DNA of 5,913 nucleotides from an uncultured Collinsella sp. (GCA_900549555.1 UROO01000108.1:1-5913), one strand, 5' to 3'. Positions 1 through 5,913 are shown, counted from the first letter of the stretch. A program made the numbers and translations. The notes: generated by a model not told the origin, from the sequence alone.

Positions 1-48
1 TCTACACCCTAGAGTTCGTCGGCAGCGTCAGATGTGTATAAGAGACAG
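1..48 (+). other. Nextera adapter, P5/i5 side (artefact)
   Basis: This is library adapter and not genome. Bases 1-7 match the end of the Illumina P5 sequence, 8-15 (CCTAGAGT) sit where the i5 index belongs, 16-29 are the Nextera read-1 adapter, and 30-48 are the 19-base Tn5 mosaic end, which finishes ...AGAGACAG. I recall CCTAGAGT as a Nextera XT v2 i5 index (S516). Genomic sequence starts at 49. Any reading frame crossing this stretch is spurious. Confidence 0.98.
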
Positions 49-88
49 GCTGACGTTTGGCCTGAGCACGTTCGAATTTAGGGGATAG
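49..88 (+). CDS. fhaA: C-terminal end of an upstream FHA protein, probably FhaA (partial)
   Basis: In the frame whose codons start at 50, the sequence reads LTFGLSTFEFRG and then stops with TAG at 86-88. A short run of alternating hydrophobic residues with a Gly turn is what the last beta strand of an FHA domain looks like. The gene lies 6 bases before fhaB, which is exactly where fhaA (an FHA protein with an N-terminal DUF3662 region) sits in other Actinobacteria. Its end also contains the ribosome binding site of fhaB. Only 12 codons are visible, so the call rests on the strand-like pattern plus gene order. Another frame (from 49) also stops nearby, at 79-81, but ends in a less FHA-like peptide. 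The rest of the gene lies outside the contig, which is cut by adapter. Confidence 0.5.
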
Positions 89-94
89 TCGCTT

Positions 95-511
95 ATGAAC
101 ATCGATATCGTCCTGTTTGCAGGCCGCATCGTCCTGGTCGTCCTGCTTTATATCTTCCTGTTTGCCGTCATGAAGACCGGCGTGGGGCTCGTCCGCGGCC
201 AGCGCCGCGACTCGGCCATCTGGACGATCGATGTGGACAAGGGCCCGCGCGGCATCCGCGGCATCCACGTGGATATGCTCGGCCCCGTCATCGTCGGCCG
301 TTCGCCGTCGTCGGACATCTGCATCAACGAACCGTTTGTCTCGGCCTCGCATGCGCGTTTTTCGCTGCAGGGTCCGGCACTTATTATCGAGGACCTCAAC
401 TCGCTTAACGGCACGCTCGTCAACGGCCGCCAGCTGGTGGAACCCGCAACGCTGCGCGAGGGCGACGAAGTCCAGATTGGCGACGTGGTCATGAAGGTGA
501 ACCGTCGATGA
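95..511 (+). CDS. fhaB: Membrane-anchored FHA domain protein, FhaB/FipA type
   Basis: This 138-residue protein has one N-terminal membrane segment (about residues 5-26), a short basic stretch with GQRR, and a C-terminal FHA domain (about 45-138). The FHA hallmarks are all visible: G68-R69-S70, the SxxH motif S83-A-S-H86, and N102-S-L-N-G106 followed by VNG at 109-111. In this family R69, S83 and the Asn of the NG turn bind phosphothreonine, so the domain should be functional. Size and architecture match M. tuberculosis FhaB/FipA (about 155 residues), which works at the division site and is linked to the Ser/Thr kinases. The start is supported by AGGGGAT at 80-86, 8 bases before ATG. The stop overlaps the next start in an ATGA (508-511), so translation is probably coupled to the phosphatase. 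The exact partner protein in this organism is not known. Confidence 0.93.
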   Translation: MNIDIVLFAGRIVLVVLLYIFLFAVMKTGVGLVRGQRRDSAIWTIDVDKGPRGIRGIHVDMLGPVIVGRSPSSDICINEPFVSASHARFSLQGPALIIEDLNSLNGTLVNGRQLVEPATLREGDEVQIGDVVMKVNRR

Positions 512-2454
512 TCGACGAGGAGAACAAGTCCGCAACCATGCCAGAGACGTCGGCCGCCCCCGCGACCGCGCCGGCTCATGCCGCCCCGGCGGGCCATGCG
601 CCCGTGGAGCCCGAGGACACTGTGTTCTCCCTGCCTCTTTCGCATGTAACGCAAGAATATCCGACGCTGACCGACGACGAGGATACCGAGGACAACGCTG
701 ACGGCGGTAACACCCCCATCGGCGTGCACGCCGCTACCGAGCAGCCCGCGGTCCCGCAAGACATGCCCGCGCCGGCTCACTTTGCCGAACCCGTCGCCAC
801 GGCGATTACCGAGAGCTCCGCGGTATTTGCGGCTCCCGAGCCCGCGGCACCGGTGTTTCCCGTAGCGCCGGCACCCGCCGCAGCGCCCGAGTCCGCATCT
901 GCACCGGAACCCGCGGCGGCGCCCTCCCCCGCGGACGCATCGGCGCCCGAAGCCATGCAGTCTGTAACCGAAGACGTGCCCGCAGCAACGACGGAGGATG
1001 TCTCCCAATCCCACGGCACGCCCGCGCCCGCGCACTTCGCGACGCCCGAGTCTGCAGCCGTCGCCCCGCAAGACGACGAGCCTGTCGACCGTACAACCGA
1101 AGAGCCCGCCACGCCCAACGTCAACGACCCGAGCAACGATGCCGACACCGTCTCACCCGGCGATACGGCCGAGATTGACGTTGCCGCCGTGGAGGCCAAG
1201 CTTAAGGACCCCGGCTCGACCATGAGTTTTGAGCCGCTGACCGACGAGCGCATCGAGACTGACTCGACCTACGACGCCGGCACGACCACGCAGCTCATGT
1301 GGGGCGCCCGCTCCGATGTTGGCTGTGCGCGCCCGCATAACGAAGACTCCTATCTGGTGCAATCGCCGCTCTTTTGCGTATGCGACGGCATGGGCGGCCA
1401 CGCCGCCGGTGAGGTAGCCTCCTCCATCGCCGTCGAGACCATTGCCAAGACAGCGCCGCAGGCAGCCGACGCCGCACGACTGGCGGCCGCCGTCGAAGCT
1501 GCAAACGCCGCGGTCATCGAGGCTGCGCTCAACGGGCTTGGCAAGCCCGGCATGGGCTGCACGGCAACCTGCGCCTATATCGAAAACGACATGCTCGCCA
1601 TCGCCCACGTGGGCGACTCGCGCGCCTATCTGCTCCACGAGGGCACGCTCATCCGCGTGACCCGCGACCACTCCTATGTGGAGGAGCTCGTGGACGCCGG
1701 CGAAATTACGGCAGACGAGGCTCGCGTCCACCCCAACCGCTCAGTCATCACCCGCGCGCTGGGCTCGGATCCCGCCATGTATGCCGACCACTTTACCCTG
1801 CATATCGAGGAAGGCGACCGCCTGATCCTGTGCTCGGACGGTCTTTCGAGCATGATTCCCGATAGCGATATCGAAAACATCGCCACACAGTCCTCGACCG
1901 CGCAGATTTGCGTCGACAACCTTGTTGACGCGGCACTGGTCGCCGGCGGGCATGACAACGTCACCGTGCTTGTCGTTGACCTGGTCGACGATGGCGTCAT
2001 GCGCGAGGCAAAGCGCGTCCGCCGCCGCAACATCACCATTGCCACCGTACTGGGCATCGCTTTTGTGCTGGCGGCAGCCATCTGGGCCTACGCAGGCATC
2101 ACCGGCTCGTACTACCTGGGCACCTACAAGGACACCGTCGCGGTCTACCGGGGCATTCCCGGCAAGCCGCTCGGCCTTAAGCTGCACTGGCTCGACAGCA
2201 CGACCACCATCAAACTGTCCGACCTGCCCGAAGACACACAAAATCGCCTTAAGGCAGGTATTCAGCAGACGAGCATCGACGACGCACAGGACACCATCTC
2301 CAAGTACCGCCATCAGATCGACGAGGAGCAGACCCGTCAGGTGATCGACGCGCAAACGATCCGCAATAACACCGACCAGGGTTCGACCTCCGAATCGGAT
2401 TCCGAGAATACCGCCGAACAGTCCGCCGAGGCCGAAGCCTCCGATAAGAATTAG
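508..2454 (+). CDS. pstP: PP2C-family Ser/Thr protein phosphatase, PstP type, with long N-terminal extension
   Basis: This 648-residue protein would remove phosphate from Ser/Thr residues modified by the cluster's kinase. Residues 1-260 are a Pro/Ala/Glu/Thr-rich, probably disordered extension. Residues about 264-492 are the PP2C domain, with NED at 278-280, DGMGGH at 293-298, VGDSR at 368-372, DHS at 387-389, LCSDGLS at 441-447 and GGHDN at 480-484. D293, D444 and D483 correspond to the family's metal ligands, so it looks catalytically intact. A basic stretch (RVRRR, 503-507) precedes one membrane helix (about 509-531). Residues 532-648 would lie outside the cell. Their first part (VYRGIPGKPLGL and what follows) resembles the external part of mycobacterial PstP, and the tail is Ser/Glu-rich. 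Mycobacterial PstP is about 514 residues and starts almost directly with the catalytic domain, so the extension is extra. ATG 508 is preferred: it overlaps the fhaB stop and has AAGGTG 8 bases upstream. ATG 538 (residue 11) is an alternative. Confidence 0.94.
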   Translation: MIDEENKSATMPETSAAPATAPAHAAPAGHAPVEPEDTVFSLPLSHVTQEYPTLTDDEDTEDNADGGNTPIGVHAATEQPAVPQDMPAPAHFAEPVATAITESSAVFAAPEPAAPVFPVAPAPAAAPESASAPEPAAAPSPADASAPEAMQSVTEDVPAATTEDVSQSHGTPAPAHFATPESAAVAPQDDEPVDRTTEEPATPNVNDPSNDADTVSPGDTAEIDVAAVEAKLKDPGSTMSFEPLTDERIETDSTYDAGTTTQLMWGARSDVGCARPHNEDSYLVQSPLFCVCDGMGGHAAGEVASSIAVETIAKTAPQAADAARLAAAVEAANAAVIEAALNGLGKPGMGCTATCAYIENDMLAIAHVGDSRAYLLHEGTLIRVTRDHSYVEELVDAGEITADEARVHPNRSVITRALGSDPAMYADHFTLHIEEGDRLILCSDGLSSMIPDSDIENIATQSSTAQICVDNLVDAALVAGGHDNVTVLVVDLVDDGVMREAKRVRRRNITIATVLGIAFVLAAAIWAYAGITGSYYLGTYKDTVAVYRGIPGKPLGLKLHWLDSTTTIKLSDLPEDTQNRLKAGIQQTSIDDAQDTISKYRHQIDEEQTRQVIDAQTIRNNTDQGSTSESDSENTAEQSAEAEASDKN

Positions 2455-2462
2455 AAAGGGAG
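2455..2462 (+). promoter_or_regulatory. Ribosome binding site that decides the rodA-pbpA start
   Basis: AAAGGGAG lies 8 bases before ATG 2471, which is ideal spacing. A GTG at 2462 is in frame and would add three residues, but it overlaps the end of this site and has no purine-rich site of its own at proper distance. The ATG is therefore the likelier start. Confidence 0.75.
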
Positions 2463-2470
2463 TGCCGCTT

Positions 2471-5341
2471 ATGAGTCGCCGTAATACCGAACTGCTCTTA
2501 CTCATCGCCTCGGCGTTCCCCGTCATCCTGCTGTATGCGATGTACGTGCTCACCGCAGGCGCCGCCATCTCGTTTGAGACACTTGCCGTTCCGATCGGTC
2601 TCTTTGCCGCCTTCGCCGCGGCGCATATCGCCGTGCGCATTCTGGCACCCGGCGCCGACCCGGCCATCCTGCCCATCGTCTTTGTTCTTTCGGGCATTGG
2701 CATCACGTTTGTGACGCGCTTGGCGCCCACGCTCGCCATCTCGCAGCTCGTCATCCTGTTTATCTCGGTGGCGTTGATGGTAGGTACGCTTGCGCTGGTC
2801 AAAAACCTCGACGTGGTCATGCGCTACAAGTACACCTTTGGCATCATCGGCATCATCTTGCTGATGCTGCCCATCTTTATCGGCACCACGATCTCGGGCT
2901 CTAAACTGTGGATTCGCATCGCCGGCTTTACCATTCAGCCCGGCGAGTTCGCCAAGGTCTTTATCGTGCTGTTCCTAGCCGGTTACCTGGCCGAGAACCG
3001 CGAACTGCTCTCTATCTCCAACCGCAAGATCTTGGGTCTTAAGATTCCGCGTCTGCGCCTGCTGCTGCCGCTGTTCGCAGTCTGGGGTGTATGCCTGCTC
3101 GTCGTTGTCTTCGAACGTGACCTGGGCTCGGCCTTGCTGTTCTACACCATCTTCTTGCTGATGCTCTACGTTGCCACGGGTCGCTTCTCGTATGTCATCA
3201 TCGGCCTTGTGCTCTTGGCCGTGGGGGCCGTGGGCGCTTACAAGTTCCTGTCGCACGTCCAGGTTCGTTTCCAGATCTGGGCCGATCCCTTTAAGGATGC
3301 ACAGGGCCAGGGCTACCAGATTGTCCAGTCCCTCTTCTCGCTGGCCGACGGCGGCCTTGTTGGCGTCGGCATTGGCAACGGCATGGCCAACAACATCCCC
3401 GTCGTCGAGTCCGACTTTATCTTCTCGGCTATCGGCGAGGAGATGGGCCTTTTGGGCGGTGGCGCCGTTCTTATCCTGTTTATGCTCTTTGCCGTACGTG
3501 GCCTGACCACGGCAGCCCGTGCCAAGTCCGACCTTGCCGCCTTTAGCGCCACTGGTCTTACGGCCGCCATCAGCTTCCAGGCGTTCTTGATCGTTGGCGG
3601 CGTTACCCGCCTGATCCCGCTGACCGGCGTCACCCTGCCCTTTATGAGCCAGGGTGGCTCCTCGCTGCTGGCAAGCTTTATCATCGTCGCGCTTTTGCTG
3701 CGCGCCGGTGACGAGGCAACCGGTCGCGAGGCCGAGCTCACCGGCACCGGCACCATGGCCGCCATCACCGACGACCAGGTCGCCTCGGCGGCCTCCCCGG
3801 CTGGCACGCGCTTCGCCACTTCGTCTTCGTATGCCCGCGGCAGCCACTCCGCCGGCTCGCGCATGCGCCGTCGCCTGCTTGACACGCCCGAATCCGGTGT
3901 GCTCGGCCGCGTGGCGCTCGCCAATCGACTGACCCGCGCCGTGCTCGCCTTTACGGCACTATTCGCCATCCTTATCGGCAACCTCACCTATGTCCAGGTC
4001 ATCAAGGCCAAGGACTATCAGGACATGCCGACCAACAACCACACCATCGCCCGCTCCAAGTACATCCAGCGCGGCTCCATCATCACGTCCGACGGCGTGA
4101 CGCTGGCCGAGTCGCTGCAACAGGAAGACGGCACCTACGCCCGCTCCTACCCCAACGGAAACATGGCCGCTCACGTGGTGGGCTATGTAAGCCAGCAGTA
4201 CGGCACCGCTGGTGTCGAGAGCGTCATGAACGAAACGCTCACCGGCTCCAAGGATTACTCCAGCTGGGACAACGCCCTCGCGTCGCTCGCGGGCCAAAAC
4301 CAACCGGGCAACACCGCCAAGCTCACCATCGACTCGCGCATCCAGACGGCTGCCGAGCAGGCACTCAAGGGCTTTAAGGGTGCCGTGGTGGTTATGGATC
4401 CGCGCACCGGCGCGGTCCTCGCATGCGCAAGCTCGCCCACCTATGACAACACCAACATCGATGCCCTGATGCAGTCGGGCGGTGGCGAGGACGGCTCCAT
4501 GTACGACCGCGCCATGGACGCTCTCTATACCCCGGGCTCGACCTTTAAGGTCGTCACACTCTCCGCGGCGCTCGAAACCGGCACCGCCAGCCTTACCAGC
4601 ACGTACCAGGCGCCCGGCTCCATGGATATCGGCAACGCGCCGGTCACCAATTACGCCAACGAGAGCTACGGTACCATCAGCCTGCAACAGGCCTTTGCCG
4701 TGTCGTCCAACGTCGTCTTTGGCCAGGTGGCCAACGAGATCGGCGCCAGCTCGCTCGTCCAGTTTGCCAACGCCTTTGGTTACGGCCAAAAGCTCGGTCA
4801 GGACCTGACCACCGCGGCCTCCATCATGGCCGACCCCTCGCTCATGACCGAGTGGGAGACCGCCTGGGCAGGCGCCGGCCAGCCTGTCGGCATGGACCAC
4901 ACGCCAGGTCCGCAGACCACCGTCATGCAAAACTGCGTGATAGCGGCGGCCATCGCCAACAGCGGCGTGGTCATGGACCCGTTCTTCGTGGCCCAGGTGC
5001 TCGCCCCCGACGGAACCGTGGTCAAGACCACGCAATCCCGCTCGCTCGGCCAGGCCATCAGCGCCACCACGGCCGATCAGGTCAAGCAGGCCATGCTCGC
5101 GGTTGTCCAGTCCGGCACCGGCACCGATGCCCAGATTCCGGGCGTCAAGGTCGCCGGCAAGACTGGATCGGCCGAGACCGGCGGCACCAACGTCAACTCG
5201 ATGTTCGTCGGCTTCGCACCTTACGATTCACCCACGGTCGCCATCTCGGTGGCCTTGGAGGATTACGACAAACACGACGTCAAGGCAGCCAAGATCGCCG
5301 GCATCGTCCTGACCGCGGCACTTGCCGCCCAAGGAGCGTGA
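2471..5341 (+). CDS. rodA-pbpA: RodA/FtsW (SEDS) glycan polymerase fused to PbpA-type class B penicillin-binding protein
   Basis: This is one uninterrupted 956-codon frame with two complete enzymes. Residues 1-410 are a SEDS polymerase with about ten membrane helices, which would link lipid II into glycan strands. Family landmarks are GSKLW with W147, QPGEFAK at 156-162, FERDLGSA at 214-221, a GYQ...QS loop, the proposed catalytic D315 in SDFIFSAIGEE, and PFMSQGGSSLL at 390-400. Residues 411-489 are a cytoplasmic Ser/Thr/Arg-rich linker. A further membrane helix (about 490-511) leads outside to the PBP dimerisation region (RGSIITSDG, then YPNGNMAAHVVGY) and the transpeptidase, which crosslinks stem peptides: nucleophile S690 in STFK (690-693), SSN at 745-747, and KTG at 897-899. 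All three active-site motifs are intact and there are no PASTA repeats. The PBP half follows M. tuberculosis PbpA throughout. RodA (469) plus PbpA (491) there add to about the length seen here. No good ribosome binding site precedes the in-frame ATGs at 3755 or 3863, so separate translation of the PBP looks unlikely. SEDS proteins end inside the cell and PBPs start there, so the topology fits a fusion. The gene starts 16 bases after pstP. Confidence 0.95.
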   Translation: MSRRNTELLLLIASAFPVILLYAMYVLTAGAAISFETLAVPIGLFAAFAAAHIAVRILAPGADPAILPIVFVLSGIGITFVTRLAPTLAISQLVILFISVALMVGTLALVKNLDVVMRYKYTFGIIGIILLMLPIFIGTTISGSKLWIRIAGFTIQPGEFAKVFIVLFLAGYLAENRELLSISNRKILGLKIPRLRLLLPLFAVWGVCLLVVVFERDLGSALLFYTIFLLMLYVATGRFSYVIIGLVLLAVGAVGAYKFLSHVQVRFQIWADPFKDAQGQGYQIVQSLFSLADGGLVGVGIGNGMANNIPVVESDFIFSAIGEEMGLLGGGAVLILFMLFAVRGLTTAARAKSDLAAFSATGLTAAISFQAFLIVGGVTRLIPLTGVTLPFMSQGGSSLLASFIIVALLLRAGDEATGREAELTGTGTMAAITDDQVASAASPAGTRFATSSSYARGSHSAGSRMRRRLLDTPESGVLGRVALANRLTRAVLAFTALFAILIGNLTYVQVIKAKDYQDMPTNNHTIARSKYIQRGSIITSDGVTLAESLQQEDGTYARSYPNGNMAAHVVGYVSQQYGTAGVESVMNETLTGSKDYSSWDNALASLAGQNQPGNTAKLTIDSRIQTAAEQALKGFKGAVVVMDPRTGAVLACASSPTYDNTNIDALMQSGGGEDGSMYDRAMDALYTPGSTFKVVTLSAALETGTASLTSTYQAPGSMDIGNAPVTNYANESYGTISLQQAFAVSSNVVFGQVANEIGASSLVQFANAFGYGQKLGQDLTTAASIMADPSLMTEWETAWAGAGQPVGMDHTPGPQTTVMQNCVIAAAIANSGVVMDPFFVAQVLAPDGTVVKTTQSRSLGQAISATTADQVKQAMLAVVQSGTGTDAQIPGVKVAGKTGSAETGGTNVNSMFVGFAPYDSPTVAISVALEDYDKHDVKAAKIAGIVLTAALAAQGA

Positions 5342-5391
5342 TGCCTGTGATCGAAGCGGATACTTGGGGCGCGCCGCGGCCGATGAGCTAG
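5341..5391 (+). CDS. Possible 16-codon ORF after rodA-pbpA (leader peptide or chance)
   Basis: An ATG overlaps the rodA-pbpA stop as TGATG and has a full AAGGAG at 5331-5336, 4 bases upstream. It reads MPVIEADTWGAPRPMS and stops with TAG at 5389-5391. The stop falls at the loop/3'-arm junction of the hairpin at 5368-5403, so a ribosome translating it would melt that hairpin just ahead of the kinase gene. No family is recognised and the peptide has no run of one amino acid typical of attenuator leaders. It may be chance, or the relic of an older start of the next gene. Confidence 0.25.
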   Translation: MPVIEADTWGAPRPMS

Positions 5392-5403
5392 CGGCAAGGC
5401 GCC
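5368..5403 (+). other. GC-rich hairpin between rodA-pbpA and the kinase gene
   Basis: Bases 5368-5377 (GGCGCGCCGC) pair perfectly with 5391-5395 plus 5399-5403, giving 10 GC pairs with a 3-base bulge (AAG, 5396-5398) and a 13-base loop (5378-5390). No T-run follows, so it is not a standard intrinsic terminator. It could slow transcription, protect the 3' end of the upstream message, or adjust expression of the kinase gene. Hairpins of this size also arise by chance in GC-rich spacers. Confidence 0.45.
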
Positions 5404-5461
5404 ACGCGGTCCCAGCGACCATAGATTTGGTACTACACACATCGTTGAGCGAATAAGTTAG

Positions 5462-5468
5462 TTAGGAG
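5462..5468 (+). promoter_or_regulatory. Ribosome binding site of the kinase gene
   Basis: TTAGGAG lies 5 bases before ATG 5474 and fixes that start. The encoded protein begins directly with the kinase N-lobe, as in PknA/PknB proteins, which supports the choice. Confidence 0.8.
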
Positions 5469-5473
5469 CAGGA

Positions 5474-5866
5474 ATGGAACAGAGGGTCCTCGGGGGAAGA
5501 TACCTCCTCAAGGATAAGGTGGGAACGGGCGGCATGGCGACCGTCTTCCGTGCGCAAGATCAGGTCCTCGACCGCACGGTTGCCGTCAAGATCATGCTGC
5601 CGCAGTATGCCGGCGACGCCACCTTCGCCGCCCGCTTTAAGCAGGAGGCCCAGGCAGCAGCAGGTCTCTCCTCCCCCTATATCGTGGGCGTCTACGATTG
5701 GGGCAAGGATGGCGATACCTACTACATCGTCATGGAGTATCTGCGCGGTACCGACCTTAAGAGCGGCATCAAGAGCCACGGCGCCCTCGATCCAAAGAAG
5801 GTCGCGCAGATCGGCTCGCAGATCAGCTCCGCGCTTTCGGTTGCCCACAAGCACGAGATCATCCAC
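5474..5866 (+). CDS. pknB: Ser/Thr protein kinase, PknA/PknB type (N-terminal part only)
   Basis: The 131 genuine codons encode the N-lobe and the start of the C-lobe of a Hanks-type kinase. Visible landmarks are the Gly-rich loop GTGGMATV (17-24), the ATP-binding lysine in VAVK (K39), the alpha-C glutamate E58 in RFKQEA, and the hinge VMEYL (86-90), closely like M. tuberculosis PknB. The frame reaches ...HKHEIIH (H131), where the HRD catalytic loop should follow, but at 5867 the sequence becomes adapter. Codons after that are not real. The membrane segment and any external PASTA domains are off the contig, so PknA and PknB cannot be told apart; the symbol is provisional. Unlike the tightly coupled genes before it, this one follows a 132-base spacer, which suggests separate control. 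Its likely substrates are the division and wall proteins of the same cluster, with PstP as the opposing phosphatase. Confidence 0.93.
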
Positions 5867-5913
5867 CTGTCTCTTATACACATCTCCGAGCCCACGAGAC
5901 GGACTCCTATCTC
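5867..5913 (+). other. Nextera adapter, i7/P7 side (artefact)
   Basis: Bases 5867-5885 are the Tn5 mosaic end (starting CTGTCTCTTATAC), 5886-5900 are the Nextera read-2 adapter complement, 5901-5908 (GGACTCCT) are in the i7 index position, and ATCTC (5909-5913) begins the P7 sequence. I recall GGACTCCT as index N705. It interrupts the kinase gene and should be trimmed. The first C could also be the first base of the expected Arg codon. Confidence 0.98.

Noticed and set aside
148..1071. Long minus-strand open frame (307 codons) across fhaB and pstP
   Set aside because: It is antisense to two well-supported genes. The Arg/Gly/Cys-rich product has no recognisable domain and is typical of reverse frames in GC-rich DNA.
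3755..3865. Separate start for pbpA at the in-frame ATG codons 3755 or 3863
   Set aside because: Neither has a purine-rich ribosome binding site at suitable distance, and no stop interrupts the frame from rodA, so a single fused product is favoured.
3959..5035. Minus-strand open frame of 358 codons opposite the PBP half
   Set aside because: It lies fully inside a strongly conserved gene. The His/Gly/Val-rich product shows no family features, and the frame is open only because of GC-biased codon use on the + strand.
4852..5391. Plus-strand frame of 179 codons overlapping the PBP C-terminus
   Set aside because: It is an Arg/His-rich shadow of the pbpA codons. Only its last 16 codons, which have their own start and ribosome binding site, are kept as a weak candidate.
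5368..5412. Intrinsic terminator after rodA-pbpA
   Set aside because: The hairpin is strong but is followed by ACGCGGTCCC and not by a T-run.
5427..5456. Possible promoter before the kinase gene (TTGGTA ... GAATAA, spacer 18)
   Set aside because: The -35 candidate matches 4 of 6 consensus bases but the -10 only 2 of 6. Other placements are no better, so the AT-rich stretch is noted without calling a promoter.
30..5885. Composite transposon bounded by inverted Tn5 mosaic ends
   Set aside because: The 19-base ends are in inverted orientation but are directly joined to Illumina index and flow-cell sequences, and no transposase lies between them. They come from library preparation.

Overview
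The biological insert spans 49-5866. Both ends (1-48 and 5867-5913) are Illumina Nextera library adapter, including index bases, so the contig ends are library artefacts and not genome. The insert is GC-rich, all genes read on the + strand, and they are packed almost without gaps until a 132-base spacer before the last one. The gene order is the classic actinobacterial Ser/Thr-kinase and cell-wall cluster (in Mycobacterium tuberculosis: fhaA-fhaB-pstP-rodA-pbpA-pknA-pknB). My best inference for the source is a high-GC gut actinobacterium of class Coriobacteriia, such as a Collinsella relative. That rests on GC, gene content and the style of the proteins, not on a database search.

Layout: 49-88 holds the last 12 codons of a preceding gene, probably fhaA. 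95-511 is a membrane-anchored FHA protein (FhaB/FipA type). 508-2454 is a PstP-type PP2C phosphatase with one membrane segment and an unusually long disordered N-terminal extension of about 260 residues. 2471-5341 is one continuous reading frame joining a complete SEDS glycan polymerase (RodA/FtsW) to a complete class B penicillin-binding protein (PbpA). 5342-5473 is a spacer with a strong GC hairpin and a possible 16-codon ORF. 5474-5866 is the N-terminal half of a PknA/PknB-type kinase domain, cut by adapter just before its catalytic HRD motif.

How the parts fit: the kinase would phosphorylate threonines on cell-wall and division proteins, PstP would remove those phosphates, and the FHA proteins would read them as phospho-Thr binding modules. 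The RodA and PbpA halves would polymerise and crosslink peptidoglycan. The cluster itself is well known. The part most worth attention is that polymerase and transpeptidase, normally two separate partner proteins, are one polypeptide here, with an apparently cytoplasmic linker of about 78 residues that could be exposed to the kinase. Second in interest are the Thr/acidic-rich extension of the phosphatase and the hairpin/short-ORF arrangement ahead of the kinase gene.
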